This document shows positions 45,845 through 54,763 of a stretch of 64,000 nucleotides of DNA, piece by piece. This DNA comes from Ga0077555 sp041397775 (GTDB taxonomy: Bacteria > Pseudomonadota > Alphaproteobacteria > Rhizobiales > Hyphomicrobiaceae). The notes beneath the pieces were generated by a model that did not search any database, was not told the DNA's origin, and was given only the letters and a program-made list of their open reading frames with translations. The stretch covers positions 248,001 to 312,000 of the forward strand of contig JAWKWB010000002.1 in NCBI GenBank assembly GCA_041397775.1. Reading direction: 5' to 3'. A program made the position numbers and the translations under genes. The stretch's first letter is position 1, and each line of letters begins with the position of its first letter.

Positions 45845-46765
45845 TCAGGCCGCAGCCGCCGCACGCCGCGGCCGGTTGCGGCGCCGCAGCTTGCGGCGCA
45901 GCCAGATCCACAGGCCCGTGCCCATCAGAACGCTGAAGGCGATCGAGATCACGAGGTTCATCGCGGCCGACCAACTGCCCGCGAAGTTACCCTCGTGCCA
46001 CGCCCGCGGCCAGTTGCGCGGCAGCGGCACCGCCCCCTCGCGCGTCACGGCATAGACGCGATATTCGCCGTCCTCCACGATGCGCGCCATCATGCGGGGA
46101 CCGCGCTGCCGGAGCCAGACCAGCGCGCCCGGATCGTGATCGCGCCCGACGACACGAACGGCTTCGACGAGGCTGATGGGCGCGGGGGCCGGGCGCCCGC
46201 CCACGCCGCCGGCGCCGCCTGCGAACGTGATACCGCCCGCCATCAAGAGCGCGGTGAGGGGCGACAGCACGAGCAGGGGCAGCAGCCCCCAGGCGATCGC
46301 CTTGTGCCAGCCGCTGGCGCTATTGGCGAAGCGTGGCAGCCCCATGAGCACGCCGATGAGCATCAGGGCGAGCATGGCGGCGGTGGAGGCGACGACCAGC
46401 CAGTTCGCATCGAGAAGCAGCGTCTCGTGCAGCCGCCGTGCGGTAACGAGGGCCTTGGCGAGCGGCGAGGCATCCGCAACGGTCTGGCCGCTGCCGACGT
46501 CGACGATGGTGCCGCCGCCGCGCCCGCCGCCGATCGTCACCGTGCCATCGTAGCTGCGATAGGACAGGCCGCGCGCCTTCCCCTCGGGATCGTGCCTGGC
46601 AAGGAACGTCTCGAGCTTGGCCACATCGAGCTTTCCAGGTGCGATGGCACGGCTCACGAGCCACGGCTCCACGGACAGCACGAGCCCGGTCAGAACGACG
46701 ACGGTGAGTGGCACGCCAAACAGCAGCGCCAGCCAGCGGTGCAGCCTCAGGAACCAGGGTCTCAT
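45845..46765 (-). CDS. PepSY-associated membrane protein
   Basis: The 306-residue protein begins MRPWFLRLHRWLALLFGVPL, the usual start of PepSY_TM proteins, with membrane spans near 13-35, 125-150, 163-185 and 265-290 and a polar C-terminal Arg-rich tail. The region RIVEDGEYRVYAVTREGAV resembles a periplasmic PepSY-like domain. Relatives are often linked to iron uptake or to flavin-based electron transfer across the membrane (His residues at spans such as LHRW and SGWHKAIAW may hold heme). GAGAGA four bases before ATG 46765 supports the start. No TonB receptor is adjacent. Confidence 0.78.
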   Translation of the reverse strand: MRPWFLRLHRWLALLFGVPLTVVVLTGLVLSVEPWLVSRAIAPGKLDVAKLETFLARHDPEGKARGLSYRSYDGTVTIGGGRGGGTIVDVGSGQTVADASPLAKALVTARRLHETLLLDANWLVVASTAAMLALMLIGVLMGLPRFANSASGWHKAIAWGLLPLLVLSPLTALLMAGGITFAGGAGGVGGRPAPAPISLVEAVRVVGRDHDPGALVWLRQRGPRMMARIVEDGEYRVYAVTREGAVPLPRNWPRAWHEGNFAGSWSAAMNLVISIAFSVLMGTGLWIWLRRKLRRRNRPRRAAAAA

Positions 46766-46980
46766 GATCTCTCTCGCGGATTGTCGTGCGCTTGGTGGCA
46801 CTTGTCTCGGACAATCGCGGGAACGGTGGCGCCGGCCGAAATCCGTCGTGGGCGGGCGGGAGACGTCTCGCCGCAGGCCTTGCCCCACGGCGCCTGGCAG
46901 ATCGGTGCGTCGCGCTGGCGTTCGCGGTCGTGCAGCGATAGCCTTTTCGCAGAACGACACGAATCCCCGGGAGGAACGAC

Positions 46981-47772
46981 ATGGCAGGGAAAGGCGTTGC
47001 CGCCATTACGGGCGGCTCGAGCGGCATCGGCGAGGCGACGGCCCACCGGCTGGCGGCCGACGGCTACGATATCGCCGTGGTCGATGTGAACAAGGAAGCA
47101 GGCGAAGCGGTCGCCAGGGCGATCGAAGCCAAGGGACGCAAGGCCAAGTTCTATTCCTGCGACGTGACGGACGCCCAGGCGCTGGAAACCGTGGCCGATG
47201 CCATCGAAAAGGACCTCGGCCCCATCACGGCGGCCGTGACGGCGGCGGGCCTCATTCCCAATACCGAGTCCGTGCTCGACATGGACATGGCCTACCACGA
47301 GCGCATGTGGCGCGTGAATTATCACGGTACCGTGCACGCCTGCCAGTCGTTCGCGCGCCGCATGGTTCCCCGCAAGCGCGGCGCCATCGTCACCATCGGC
47401 TCGATCAACTCCAAGCAGCCGCTGCCGCTTCCTGCCTACAACCCTGGCAAGGCGGCGGTGGAACGCCTGACACAGCTTCTCGCCGTCGAGCTTGGCCGGC
47501 ACAACATCCGCGTCAACTCGGTCGGCCCGACCTACGTCATGACGCCGCCCTTGCGCCAGAAGGTGGCCGAGGGCAAGCGGGACATGAACAAGATCATGGG
47601 CGTTCATGCCCTGCCTTACCTGCCCGAGCCTCGTGACATCGCCGATGGCATCGCCTTCCTGATTTCCGAGCAGGCGCGCACCATCACGGGCATCCTGCTG
47701 CCGATCGACAGCGGCTGGCTGGCAGGCGTCCCCTATCGCACCTACTCGGGCGGCGTGCCCTGGGAGGAGTGA
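46981..47772 (+). CDS. SDR-family NAD(P)-dependent oxidoreductase
   Basis: The 263-residue protein is a classical short-chain dehydrogenase. The cofactor loop is TGGSSGIGEA (residues 10-19), Asp35 in VVDVNKE points to NAD preference, the family NAG motif is altered to TAAG, and the catalytic set is Ser141 or Ser144, Tyr153 and Lys157 (YNPGK). GGGAGGAA lies just before ATG 46981. Such enzymes oxidise or reduce alcohols and 3-oxoacyl groups. It is transcribed alone, divergent from the PepSY gene, and the substrate cannot be told. Confidence 0.88.
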   Translation: MAGKGVAAITGGSSGIGEATAHRLAADGYDIAVVDVNKEAGEAVARAIEAKGRKAKFYSCDVTDAQALETVADAIEKDLGPITAAVTAAGLIPNTESVLDMDMAYHERMWRVNYHGTVHACQSFARRMVPRKRGAIVTIGSINSKQPLPLPAYNPGKAAVERLTQLLAVELGRHNIRVNSVGPTYVMTPPLRQKVAEGKRDMNKIMGVHALPYLPEPRDIADGIAFLISEQARTITGILLPIDSGWLAGVPYRTYSGGVPWEE

Positions 47773-47883
47773 GCGCCAGCGTTCGGTCCCCGCGCCGTGC
47801 AACGCGCGCGTCGCGCCGGACCCCGACCGCGCATCTCCAGAAACAAGGTTCGTCCGATAATAAATTTCTGAGCAGATAATCTG

Positions 47884-48057
47884 ATGCAAGAGTTTTACGG
47901 GGGCCGGGAATACGCCATAACCGAGGGACATAATTCGTGGGAATTGCCGTCGCGGCTCGCTCTCGACGAGGCCGCTGGCTTGATTGGCATCAATGTTGAT
48001 ACGGCCCCGCCCACTCAGTCTTCACGGATCGAAGACGAGTGGGAGGAGCGGTTATGA
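47884..48057 (+). CDS. Possible 57-residue protein coupled to cytochrome c
   Basis: A frame from ATG 47884 to TGA 48055-48057 encodes 57 residues and overlaps the cytochrome c start by ATGA, the usual sign of coupled translation. The product is acidic and soluble, with MQEFYGGREYAITEG at the N-terminus and a DEWEERL end. It has no signal peptide and matches no family I know. No clear ribosome-binding site precedes it (GAGCA nine bases upstream is weak), and the cytochrome has its own good GAGGAG, which lies within this frame. It may therefore be chance; the overlap and the empty 281-base region favour at least a second look. Confidence 0.35.
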   Translation: MQEFYGGREYAITEGHNSWELPSRLALDEAAGLIGINVDTAPPTQSSRIEDEWEERL

Positions 48058-48476
48058 CGTTGCTGAAACCGATTTCGGCGCTGCTGTGCGGCCTCGCGTT
48101 GACGACGAGTGCCACACGTGCGGTGGCGCAGGACAACAAGCTGCTTGCGACCGAGGAATACCGGATCTCTTGCCAGGGCTGCCATGGGGAGAAGGGCAAG
48201 GGCGACGGACCGTTCGGGAAATACCTGAATATAAAGCCGGCGGATTTATCCATTCTCTCGAAAAAGAACGACGGCGTATTTCCCGTGCTGAAGGTCTTCC
48301 AATCGATCGACGGTCGTGCGCAGGTGGCCGGGCACGGCGATCAATCCATGCCGATCTGGGGGCAGAGATATTCGTTCGAGGCCAACGCGAAATACGGTCC
48401 CTATGGCGGTGAGGCCGTGGTGCGCGGGCGTATTCTCGAACTCGTCTATTACATCCAGAGCCTGCAACAGAAATAG
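48054..48476 (+). CDS. Secreted c-type cytochrome
   Basis: The 140-residue protein has a signal peptide (hydrophobic residues 8-22, cleaved near AVA-QD) and a single heme attachment site CQGCH (Cys40, Cys43, His44) within YRISCQGCHGEKGKGDGPFG. Met99 in GDQSMPIWG is the probable axial ligand. This is a class I cytochrome c for periplasmic electron transfer, similar to the small monoheme proteins next to oxidoreductases. GAGGAG seven bases before ATG 48054 fixes the start; GTG 48039 is less likely. No electron donor or acceptor gene is adjacent, so its partner is unknown. Confidence 0.87.
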   Translation: MTLLKPISALLCGLALTTSATRAVAQDNKLLATEEYRISCQGCHGEKGKGDGPFGKYLNIKPADLSILSKKNDGVFPVLKVFQSIDGRAQVAGHGDQSMPIWGQRYSFEANAKYGPYGGEAVVRGRILELVYYIQSLQQK

Positions 48477-48496
48477 CGCGCCTCGACGCCCTGCCC

Positions 48497-48520
48497 GGAG
48501 CCGGTGCCTCGGCCGGCTCC
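48497..48520. terminator. Hairpin between convergent cytochrome c and kinase genes
   Basis: Perfect eight-base arms GGAGCCGG (48497-48504) and CCGGCTCC (48513-48520) enclose an eight-base loop. It sits in the 68 bases between the two convergent stop codons. No T tract follows on either strand, so function as a bidirectional terminator is plausible but not certain. Confidence 0.45.
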
Positions 48521-48544
48521 GTCGCGGGGCGGCGTCTCCTATGA

Positions 48545-51013
48545 TCAGCGCGTCCGATAAAGCGCCACGGCCTTGCGCGTATTCTCGTCCCAGATGTCGT
48601 TGACCACGCCCGTATAGACGCCGACGCGCTTCAGCTCGCGCTTGATCTCGGTGCGTGTCGAGCGGTGCCAGCGCGCCATGTTACCCGCCAGTTCGCGATT
48701 GACCTGGTCGAGCCCACCCTGCTTTGCCGCCGACAGCAGGAGCTGTGCGGTGCGCGGATAGTCGGCCTTGCCGCCGGCACCACTGTTCAGGAGGCGCGCC
48801 AGGTTCCACATCGCGAACGTGTTGCCGTTGGTGACGCCGCGCTCGAACCACGACCGTGCCGTCGCCGGATTCTTCGCCACGCCCAGGCCGTCGTTGAAGA
48901 TGACGCCGAGCTGGTTCATGGCGCCGGAGTGCCCGGCCGCGGCGGCGCGCTCGTACCATTCGCGTGCCTTGGTGAGATCGGCCTGCCCGCCGCCGGCTCC
49001 GGTCCGGTAGATGTGGGCCAGGTTCAGCATGCTCTGCACGTCGCCGTTGCGTGCGGCGCGCGAGAAGTAGTCGATGGCCTTGGTCAGGTCCTTCGCGGTT
49101 CCGATGCCGTGATAGTAGATCGTGCCGAGCTGGTGCTGGCTGGCGGTATTGCCTGCGGCTGCCGCGCGCGCAAACCAGTCGCGCGCCTTCGTCAGATCCT
49201 TCGTCACGCCCTGGCCGTTGTAGAAGAGCTGGCCGAGCTGCGCCATGCTCGCGACATCGCCGGCGTTGGCCGCCCGCTCGAACCACGACCACGCCTTGGC
49301 GGGATCCGCCGCGGTGCCCAGTCCGTTGAGGTAGATGCGGCCCAGCCAGTTCATGGCGTCGGCGCGACCGCCGTTGGCGGCCGTCTCGAAGAGAGGCCGT
49401 GCGCGCGCATAGTCCTGCGTGCCGCCACTACCGGTGGCCAATTGCAGGGCGTCGCGGAAGGCATCGTCGGTCTGGCGGCTGCCGCTTTCCGTCTGGCGCT
49501 GGGCGTCGGCGCGCTCCTTCTCTTGGCGCTCGCGTGCCAGGCGTTCGGTTTCGCGGCGCCGCGCCTCGGCCTGCTCGCGCTCCTTGCGCTCGTTCTCGAT
49601 CTGGTCGCGCAAGCGCTGCTCGAGTTCGCGCCGCTCGCGTGCCAGCCGATCGTTGAATGCCTGCTCGCGCTGGCGCGCCTGTTCGTCCGAGGTGGGCGGA
49701 GGGGCGACCTGGTTGCGCAGCGCATCGCGCACGCTCGTCGAGGCGCGCGGCGCGGGCGGCGGGGATGGCGTCGTCGCAGGCGGCGTGGCGATGGGCGGCG
49801 CAGGCGTCGCCGTGTCCGGCCGGGCGAGGGGCGCGGGTGGCGTGGCGGGCGGCTGCGGTGCCGCCGTCGAGGGTGCCGCAACGTTCGACTGGTCCTGCGT
49901 GATGGCGGTCGAAATCCGCGGCCCGCCACCAGGGCCCACCACCATGTAGGCCGCGAACGCACCGGCAGCCAGAGCGCCGGTGAGAACGACGCCGAGGAGG
50001 GGCGAGCGGCTGCGCGCCGCGATCTCGGGCGGTGGCGTGAACGAGGGCTCCAGCGCCGACGGCGCGGATTGCTGCACGGGCGCGGCAGCCGGCGGCGGAT
50101 GCGTCACGCGCGGACGGCTGGTGCGTGTCACGGGCACGCCGATGTCGCCGAACATGATGTCGCGCAGCTCGGCGATGGTCTGGGGGCGTTCCGTCGGGCG
50201 CACGCGCATGGCCGCGTCGATGCCTTCCAGGAAGTCGGAGCGATAATCGCCTTGCGCGGTTGTCGCGGGCAGCAACTGGTCGTCGATCACCCGCACGGTG
50301 GATTCGATGGGCGGCGCCCCCATCACCAGATGATAGAGCGTGGCGCCGAGCGCGTAGATGTCCGACCACGGCCCCTGCAGCTTGCCGTCCGTCGAATACT
50401 GCTCGTAGGGCGAATAGCCCTGCTTGATGAGCCCGGTCATCTGCGAGCTGCGCTCCGTGACGACGCGGCGGGCCGCCCCGAAATCGAGCAGCACCGGCGC
50501 GCCGTTGGAGCGGATGATGATGTTGTCGGGCGCGATGTCGCGATGCAGGAAATTGTTCTCGTGCATCGCCTCGATGGCGTCGAGCAGGGGATAGAAGACG
50601 GCGTCGAGTTCGGCCTGCGTGGGTTTGTGGCCGAGATTGCGCAGCCAGGACTTGAGATTGCGGCCTTCCTCGAACTCCATGGCCATGTAGGCCGTGCCAT
50701 GCGCCTCGAACACGGACAGGACGCGCACGATCGAGGGATGGCGGAAGCGTGCCAGCACCCGCGCCTCGGCCAGGAAGCTCTGGCGCAGGCGCTCGAACAG
50801 TGGCTGTTCCTGCTGGCTCTTGGGGCGCACGGTCATGGTCGTGTCGCGAACGCCGAGTTCGGCGGGATAGAACTCCTTCAGGGCGACGGTGGTGTTCAAG
50901 CCGAGATCATGGGCAGCATAGGTCACACCGAAGCCGCCGGCCCCGATGACACGCTCGATCCTGTATTTGCCGTCCAGCACGATATCGGCTGGCAGAACTT
51001 TGCGTAAGTCCAT
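48545..51013 (-). CDS. Transmembrane Ser/Thr protein kinase with Sel1 repeats and peptidoglycan-binding-like end
   Basis: The 822-residue protein has an N-terminal Hanks-type kinase domain. The Gly loop is GAGGFG (24-29), the ATP Lys is Lys46 (VALKEF), the catalytic loop is HRDIAPDN (Asp159) and DFG is at 177-179, so it should be active. A Pro/Ala-rich linker, one membrane span (LLGVVLTGALAAGAFAAYMV), a Pro-rich stretch and an Arg/Glu coiled coil follow. Then come six or seven Sel1-like repeats (for example KARDWFARAAAAGNTASQHQ) and a peptidoglycan-binding-like end (YTGVVNDIWDENTRKAV). The topology puts the kinase in the cytoplasm and the repeats in the periplasm, so it probably senses the wall. 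ATG 51013 is the start at the kinase boundary. Confidence 0.87.
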   Translation of the reverse strand: MDLRKVLPADIVLDGKYRIERVIGAGGFGVTYAAHDLGLNTTVALKEFYPAELGVRDTTMTVRPKSQQEQPLFERLRQSFLAEARVLARFRHPSIVRVLSVFEAHGTAYMAMEFEEGRNLKSWLRNLGHKPTQAELDAVFYPLLDAIEAMHENNFLHRDIAPDNIIIRSNGAPVLLDFGAARRVVTERSSQMTGLIKQGYSPYEQYSTDGKLQGPWSDIYALGATLYHLVMGAPPIESTVRVIDDQLLPATTAQGDYRSDFLEGIDAAMRVRPTERPQTIAELRDIMFGDIGVPVTRTSRPRVTHPPPAAAPVQQSAPSALEPSFTPPPEIAARSRSPLLGVVLTGALAAGAFAAYMVVGPGGGPRISTAITQDQSNVAAPSTAAPQPPATPPAPLARPDTATPAPPIATPPATTPSPPPAPRASTSVRDALRNQVAPPPTSDEQARQREQAFNDRLARERRELEQRLRDQIENERKEREQAEARRRETERLARERQEKERADAQRQTESGSRQTDDAFRDALQLATGSGGTQDYARARPLFETAANGGRADAMNWLGRIYLNGLGTAADPAKAWSWFERAANAGDVASMAQLGQLFYNGQGVTKDLTKARDWFARAAAAGNTASQHQLGTIYYHGIGTAKDLTKAIDYFSRAARNGDVQSMLNLAHIYRTGAGGGQADLTKAREWYERAAAAGHSGAMNQLGVIFNDGLGVAKNPATARSWFERGVTNGNTFAMWNLARLLNSGAGGKADYPRTAQLLLSAAKQGGLDQVNRELAGNMARWHRSTRTEIKRELKRVGVYTGVVNDIWDENTRKAVALYRTR

Positions 51014-51224
51014 GGGCTTCCCAACTCCCACCCCGGCTTGCAGGGGTGCGCGCGCGCATCCTGGCGCGGCGTTGATGTGCAACGGGCTCGATACTATGCA
51101 AAAACCCTTAAATACACAATGTTCAATAACGCGCTTGTGATGACCCGGGATGTTTGTTGAGTGTCATTCAAAATCGGCGATGCCCGAGCTGGATCGGTGC
51201 CCTGAAGATCGTATCGGCAACCGT

Positions 51225-51263
51225 GGCCGATTGCTTGGCCGATCACTTGGGCCAATCACTTGG
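51225..51263. repeat. Three degenerate 13-base tandem repeats at the end of the YejA-like gene
   Basis: GGCCGATTGCTTG (51225-51237), GCCGATCACTTGG (51238-51250) and GCCAATCACTTGG (51251-51263) follow one another; the last two differ at one base. The last unit contains the minus-strand stop codon of the YejA-like gene. It looks like a small slippage duplication. Confidence 0.5.
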
Positions 51264-53124
51264 GGGGCGTCACCCACCACGTGTCCAGCGCAAATCCCGA
51301 CAACGGCACGCGGTCCGGGTGGGCGAGGTTGGACCAGTGCGCGATCCACAGCCCCTTGGGATGGTAGAGGGGGATGACGTAGTGTCCCGCAAGCAGTGCG
51401 CGATCCAGCGCGCGCACGGCGGCGACGAACGGCGGGCGCTCGCGCGCCTTAAGCACGGCATCGATCATGGCGTCGACGGCGGGGCTCTTGATGCCCGGAT
51501 AATTCAGCGAATGCTCGATGTCGGCACTGGCCGTGCTCCAGCGGTTGAACTGCTCGTTGCCCGGCGACAGAGACGCGCTCCAGTACCACTGCACCATGTC
51601 GAAGTCGAAGCGCTTCAGGCGGGCCCACAGTTGCGCGCTGTCGATGAGCCGGATGCGCGGTGCCACGCCGAGGCGCTCGAGCGGACGGGCGAAAGCCTGG
51701 AAGAGCCGTTCCTGCGCCCGCGTCGCGGCCAGCATCTCGAACGAGAGTTGTTGTCCGCTTTTGGCATCGACGAGCTTGCCGTCGGTGGCCCGATAGCCGG
51801 CCTGCTGCAGCAAGGCCAGCGCCCGCCGCATATTCTGGCGGTCGAAGCCGCTGCCGTCGCTCTTGGGCTGGCCGAAGGTGCCCGCCATGAGGCCCGCTGG
51901 CAGGCTGGCGGCGAACGGCGCCAGCAGGCGGCGCTCCTCCGCGTCGGCAGGACGGCCGTGGGAGGACAGTTCCGAGCGTGCAAAGAAGCTCTCGGTGCGC
52001 TGGTAGATGCCGTGAAAGAGGTTGCGGTTGATCCATTCGAAGTCGAGCGCCAGCGCCAGCGCCTGGCGCACGCGCGGATCGGCCAGCATCGGTCGGCGCG
52101 CGTTCATGACGAGCGCGGTCATGCCGGCAGGCACGGCAGTGGGTGGCTCGAGCAATGTGATCCGGCCCTCGCGCACGGCGGGAATAGCGTAGCCCTCCGC
52201 CCAGCGACCGGCATCTTCCTCGATCCGTAGATCCGCCTCCCCGGCCTTGAAGGCCTCGAACATCGCGGTCTCGTCGCGGAAGTAGTCGTAGCGGATCTCG
52301 CCGATGTTGAAGCGGCCGGCGTTGACGGGCTTGTTGCGGCCCCACCAGTCGGGATTGCGCCGGTAGACGATATTGCGCCCCGCCTCCACGGAGGCCACCA
52401 CGTAGGGACCCGTCGCCACCGGCGGCGCCAGTGACGTCCGGGCGAAGGTCTCCGCCGTCAGCACGTGGGACGGCAGGATCGGCATGAGCGCCAGCAGCAG
52501 CGGCGCTTCGCGATTGCCGAGCGGCTTGAACACAAAGCGGATGGAGCGCTCGGAGAGCACCTCGGCCCGTGCAACCGTGCCGTAGTGGGCGCGATGGTAA
52601 GGCTGGCCCTGCTCCTTCAGGGTCTGCCAGGAGAACACGACATCCCCGGCGGTGACGGGGTGCCCATCCGAGAAGCGCGCATCGGGATCGATGTGGAAGG
52701 TGATGCTGCTGCGGTCCTCGGGCACCTCGATCGACTTGGCGATGAGCCCGTACAACGTGAACGGCTCGTCCACCGAACGCGCCATCAGGCTCTCGTAGAC
52801 GTAATCGCGCATGCCGGCGGCGGCGACGCCCAGCACGGAGAAGGGATTGAGCGTATCGAACGTGCCGGTCTGGCCGAGCCGGATGCTGCCCCCTTTGGGA
52901 GCGTCGGGGCGCGCGTGCGGCAGATGCTCGAAGTCCGGCGGCAGCGCCGGCTTGCCGTGCATGGCGATGCCGTGCGTGGGCTCACCCGCAAGGGCCGTCG
53001 ACCAAACCTCCGTTATCGGCAGCGTGGCCACCACGAGTATCAGGGCGAGCCGGTGCATCAGGTTCAGGTTGCTGCGGAGGCGCCGCGAGGGCGGGGACTG
53101 AGACTGGCGTGTGGGCAATGGCAT
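51256..53124 (-). CDS. Family 5 extracellular solute-binding protein, YejA-like (peptide uptake)
   Basis: The 622-residue protein has a basic N-terminus and a hydrophobic signal segment (LALILVVATLPITEVWSTAL, cut near ALA-GE), then the family 5 solute-binding fold. HGIAMHGKPALPPDFEHLPH followed by DAPKGGSIRLGQTGTFDTLN is the hallmark of the YejA/microcin-C-binding subgroup. Later landmarks are DARFSDGHPVTAGDVVFSW and ADPRVRQALALALDFEWINR. It would capture oligopeptides or peptide-nucleotide compounds in the periplasm. The permease and ATPase genes (yejBEF) are not beside it; it is an orphan here. The start is uncertain: ATG 53124 or ATG 53058, neither with a clear ribosome-binding site. Confidence 0.84.
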   Translation of the reverse strand: MPLPTRQSQSPPSRRLRSNLNLMHRLALILVVATLPITEVWSTALAGEPTHGIAMHGKPALPPDFEHLPHARPDAPKGGSIRLGQTGTFDTLNPFSVLGVAAAGMRDYVYESLMARSVDEPFTLYGLIAKSIEVPEDRSSITFHIDPDARFSDGHPVTAGDVVFSWQTLKEQGQPYHRAHYGTVARAEVLSERSIRFVFKPLGNREAPLLLALMPILPSHVLTAETFARTSLAPPVATGPYVVASVEAGRNIVYRRNPDWWGRNKPVNAGRFNIGEIRYDYFRDETAMFEAFKAGEADLRIEEDAGRWAEGYAIPAVREGRITLLEPPTAVPAGMTALVMNARRPMLADPRVRQALALALDFEWINRNLFHGIYQRTESFFARSELSSHGRPADAEERRLLAPFAASLPAGLMAGTFGQPKSDGSGFDRQNMRRALALLQQAGYRATDGKLVDAKSGQQLSFEMLAATRAQERLFQAFARPLERLGVAPRIRLIDSAQLWARLKRFDFDMVQWYWSASLSPGNEQFNRWSTASADIEHSLNYPGIKSPAVDAMIDAVLKARERPPFVAAVRALDRALLAGHYVIPLYHPKGLWIAHWSNLAHPDRVPLSGFALDTWWVTPPK

Positions 53125-53619
53125 GAGGGCGTGCTCGCTCCGGCGGGCGCTGGTCGATGATGGAATGGGCTTGCGCCGATGCGCCCGCGCCCTACCATTG
53201 TTCAACGCGCCGTCAAATCCGGCCAGCGCGGGTCCACGGCAGTTCCACTGTTCCGCCGTGCGCCATGTGCCGGACGCGGCAGACGTGACGCATTAAGCTT
53301 GCCGTTGGGTAAACGGCGATTGTTGGGCAAACTGCGGCCGGGCGCATTGGCGCAAGCCTCATGGCGCGCGCCGTTCAGTTTTTCGTGGCCAACGCGTGGT
53401 AGACGGGGGCCTCGCACCCCCCGGAGCCATGTCGCATCGGTTTTTCTTGCCAATCGGCGCCTTCGCGGATAAAGAGCCCGCATCCACCCCACACATGGGT
53501 CCTGCGCCTGCCGGATTGAAAGCCCCGGCCGGTCGCTCCGGTGGGTCCGTTCCCGGCATCGTCCGCGGTCCGGCCTTCACATGGGATCCATGGAGGTCAA
53601 ACCGGAAAACGAGGAACGA
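53125..53619. promoter_or_regulatory. Long leader region upstream of rpsB
   Basis: Nearly 500 bases separate the divergent YejA-like and rpsB starts. A hairpin with arms CGGGGG (53404-53409) and CCCCCG (53418-53423) is present. A weak promoter-like pair TTGCCA (53447-53452) and TAAAGA (53470-53475) with a 17-base spacer lies 145 bases upstream of rpsB. An in-frame ATG at 53581 would add 13 residues to S2 but has no ribosome-binding site. Ribosomal protein leaders often hold autoregulatory structure, which may apply; I cannot match this one to a known RNA family. Confidence 0.4.
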
Positions 53620-54621
53620 ATGGCGCTGCCCCATTTCAACATGCGTCAGCTTCTGGAAGCTGGCGTTCACTTCGGCCACCAGAGCCACCGCTGGAACCCG
53701 AAGATGTCGAACTACATCTTCGGCGCGCGTAACAACATCCATATCGTCGATCTGGCCCAGACCGTGCCGCTGCTGCATCAGGCGCTGGTGCAGGTGTCGG
53801 ACGTCGTCGCCAAGGGCGGCCGTGTTCTCTTCGTCGGCACCAAGCGCCAGGCCTCCCAGGCCATCGCCGAGGCCGCGCAGCGCTCCGCCCAGTACTACAT
53901 CAACCACCGCTGGCTCGGCGGCACGCTGACCAACTGGAAGACGATCTCCCAGTCGATCCGCCGCCTGCGCCAGCTCGACGAGTTGCTTTCCGGCGAGACT
54001 TCGGGCCGCACGAAGAAGGAAATCCTCAACATCCAGCGCGAGCGTGACAAGCTCAACCAGTCGCTGGGCGGCATCAAGGACATGGGCGGCCTGCCCGACC
54101 TCCTGTTCGTGATCGACACGAACAAGGAAGACATCGCCATCAAGGAAGCCAAGAAGCTCGGCATCCCCGTCGTGGCCGTGGTCGACACCAACTGCGATCC
54201 CGACGGCGTCGACTTCGTGATCCCCGGCAACGACGACGCCGGCCGCGCCATCACGCTCTATTGCGACCTGATCGCACGTGCCTCCATCGACGGCATCGAG
54301 CGCAGCCAGGGCACCTCGGGTATCGACATGGGCGCCTCCGAGGCGCCGATGGCCGAAGAACTGCCCGCCGCCGACGTGCCCGCCTTCAAGGGCATCGACG
54401 CGCCGCGTGGCGAGGCCGACGACCTCAAGCGCATCACGGGCCTCAGCCCGCGCCTCGAGCAGCGCATGAACGACCTCGGCGTCTACCATTTCTGGCAGAT
54501 CGCCGACCTGGATGCATCGGGCCTCGCCGCACTCGACAACGCCCTGCAGACCAAGGGCCGCATCGCGCGCGACGACTGGGTCGGGCAGGCCAAGAAGCTG
54601 GTCGACGCAGCGTCCGTCTGA
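53620..54621 (+). CDS. rpsB: 30S ribosomal protein S2 with C-terminal extension
   Basis: The 333-residue protein starts MALPHFNMRQLLEAGVHFGH and contains NPKMSNYIFGARNNIHIVDL, NHRWLGGTLTNWKTI and GIPVVAVVDTNCDPDGVDF, which are standard S2 text. E. coli S2 is 241 residues; the extra 90 here end with LKRITGLSPRLEQRMNDLGV and YHFWQIADL, a helix-hairpin-helix-like module seen in other alphaproteobacterial S2 proteins. S2 is assembled late on the small subunit and recruits S1. GAGGAA sits just before ATG 53620. It leads the housekeeping run tsf-pyrH-frr-uppS-cdsA. Confidence 0.96.
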   Translation: MALPHFNMRQLLEAGVHFGHQSHRWNPKMSNYIFGARNNIHIVDLAQTVPLLHQALVQVSDVVAKGGRVLFVGTKRQASQAIAEAAQRSAQYYINHRWLGGTLTNWKTISQSIRRLRQLDELLSGETSGRTKKEILNIQRERDKLNQSLGGIKDMGGLPDLLFVIDTNKEDIAIKEAKKLGIPVVAVVDTNCDPDGVDFVIPGNDDAGRAITLYCDLIARASIDGIERSQGTSGIDMGASEAPMAEELPAADVPAFKGIDAPRGEADDLKRITGLSPRLEQRMNDLGVYHFWQIADLDASGLAALDNALQTKGRIARDDWVGQAKKLVDAASV

Positions 54622-54763
54622 TCTCGGACGTTTGCCGGCTGGACTGTGACGGCAGCCGCTCGCATGGCGCGACCGGCCTGCCGCTCGACAAGATGCAAGG
54701 GTGGAGGAGGCGCGACCGGCGCTTCCTGCCCCCTTTTCGCATTGGACGCGAAAGGAATATCTC

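Noticed and set aside
48665..51007. 780-codon plus-strand frame opposite the kinase
   Set aside because: The minus strand encodes a complete kinase and Sel1 repeats; the antisense product is compositionally biased.
53404..53423. CGGGGG/CCCCCG hairpin upstream of rpsB as an intrinsic terminator
   Set aside because: Six-base stem with no T tract directly behind it and no gene ending just ahead on the plus strand; kept only as part of the leader description.
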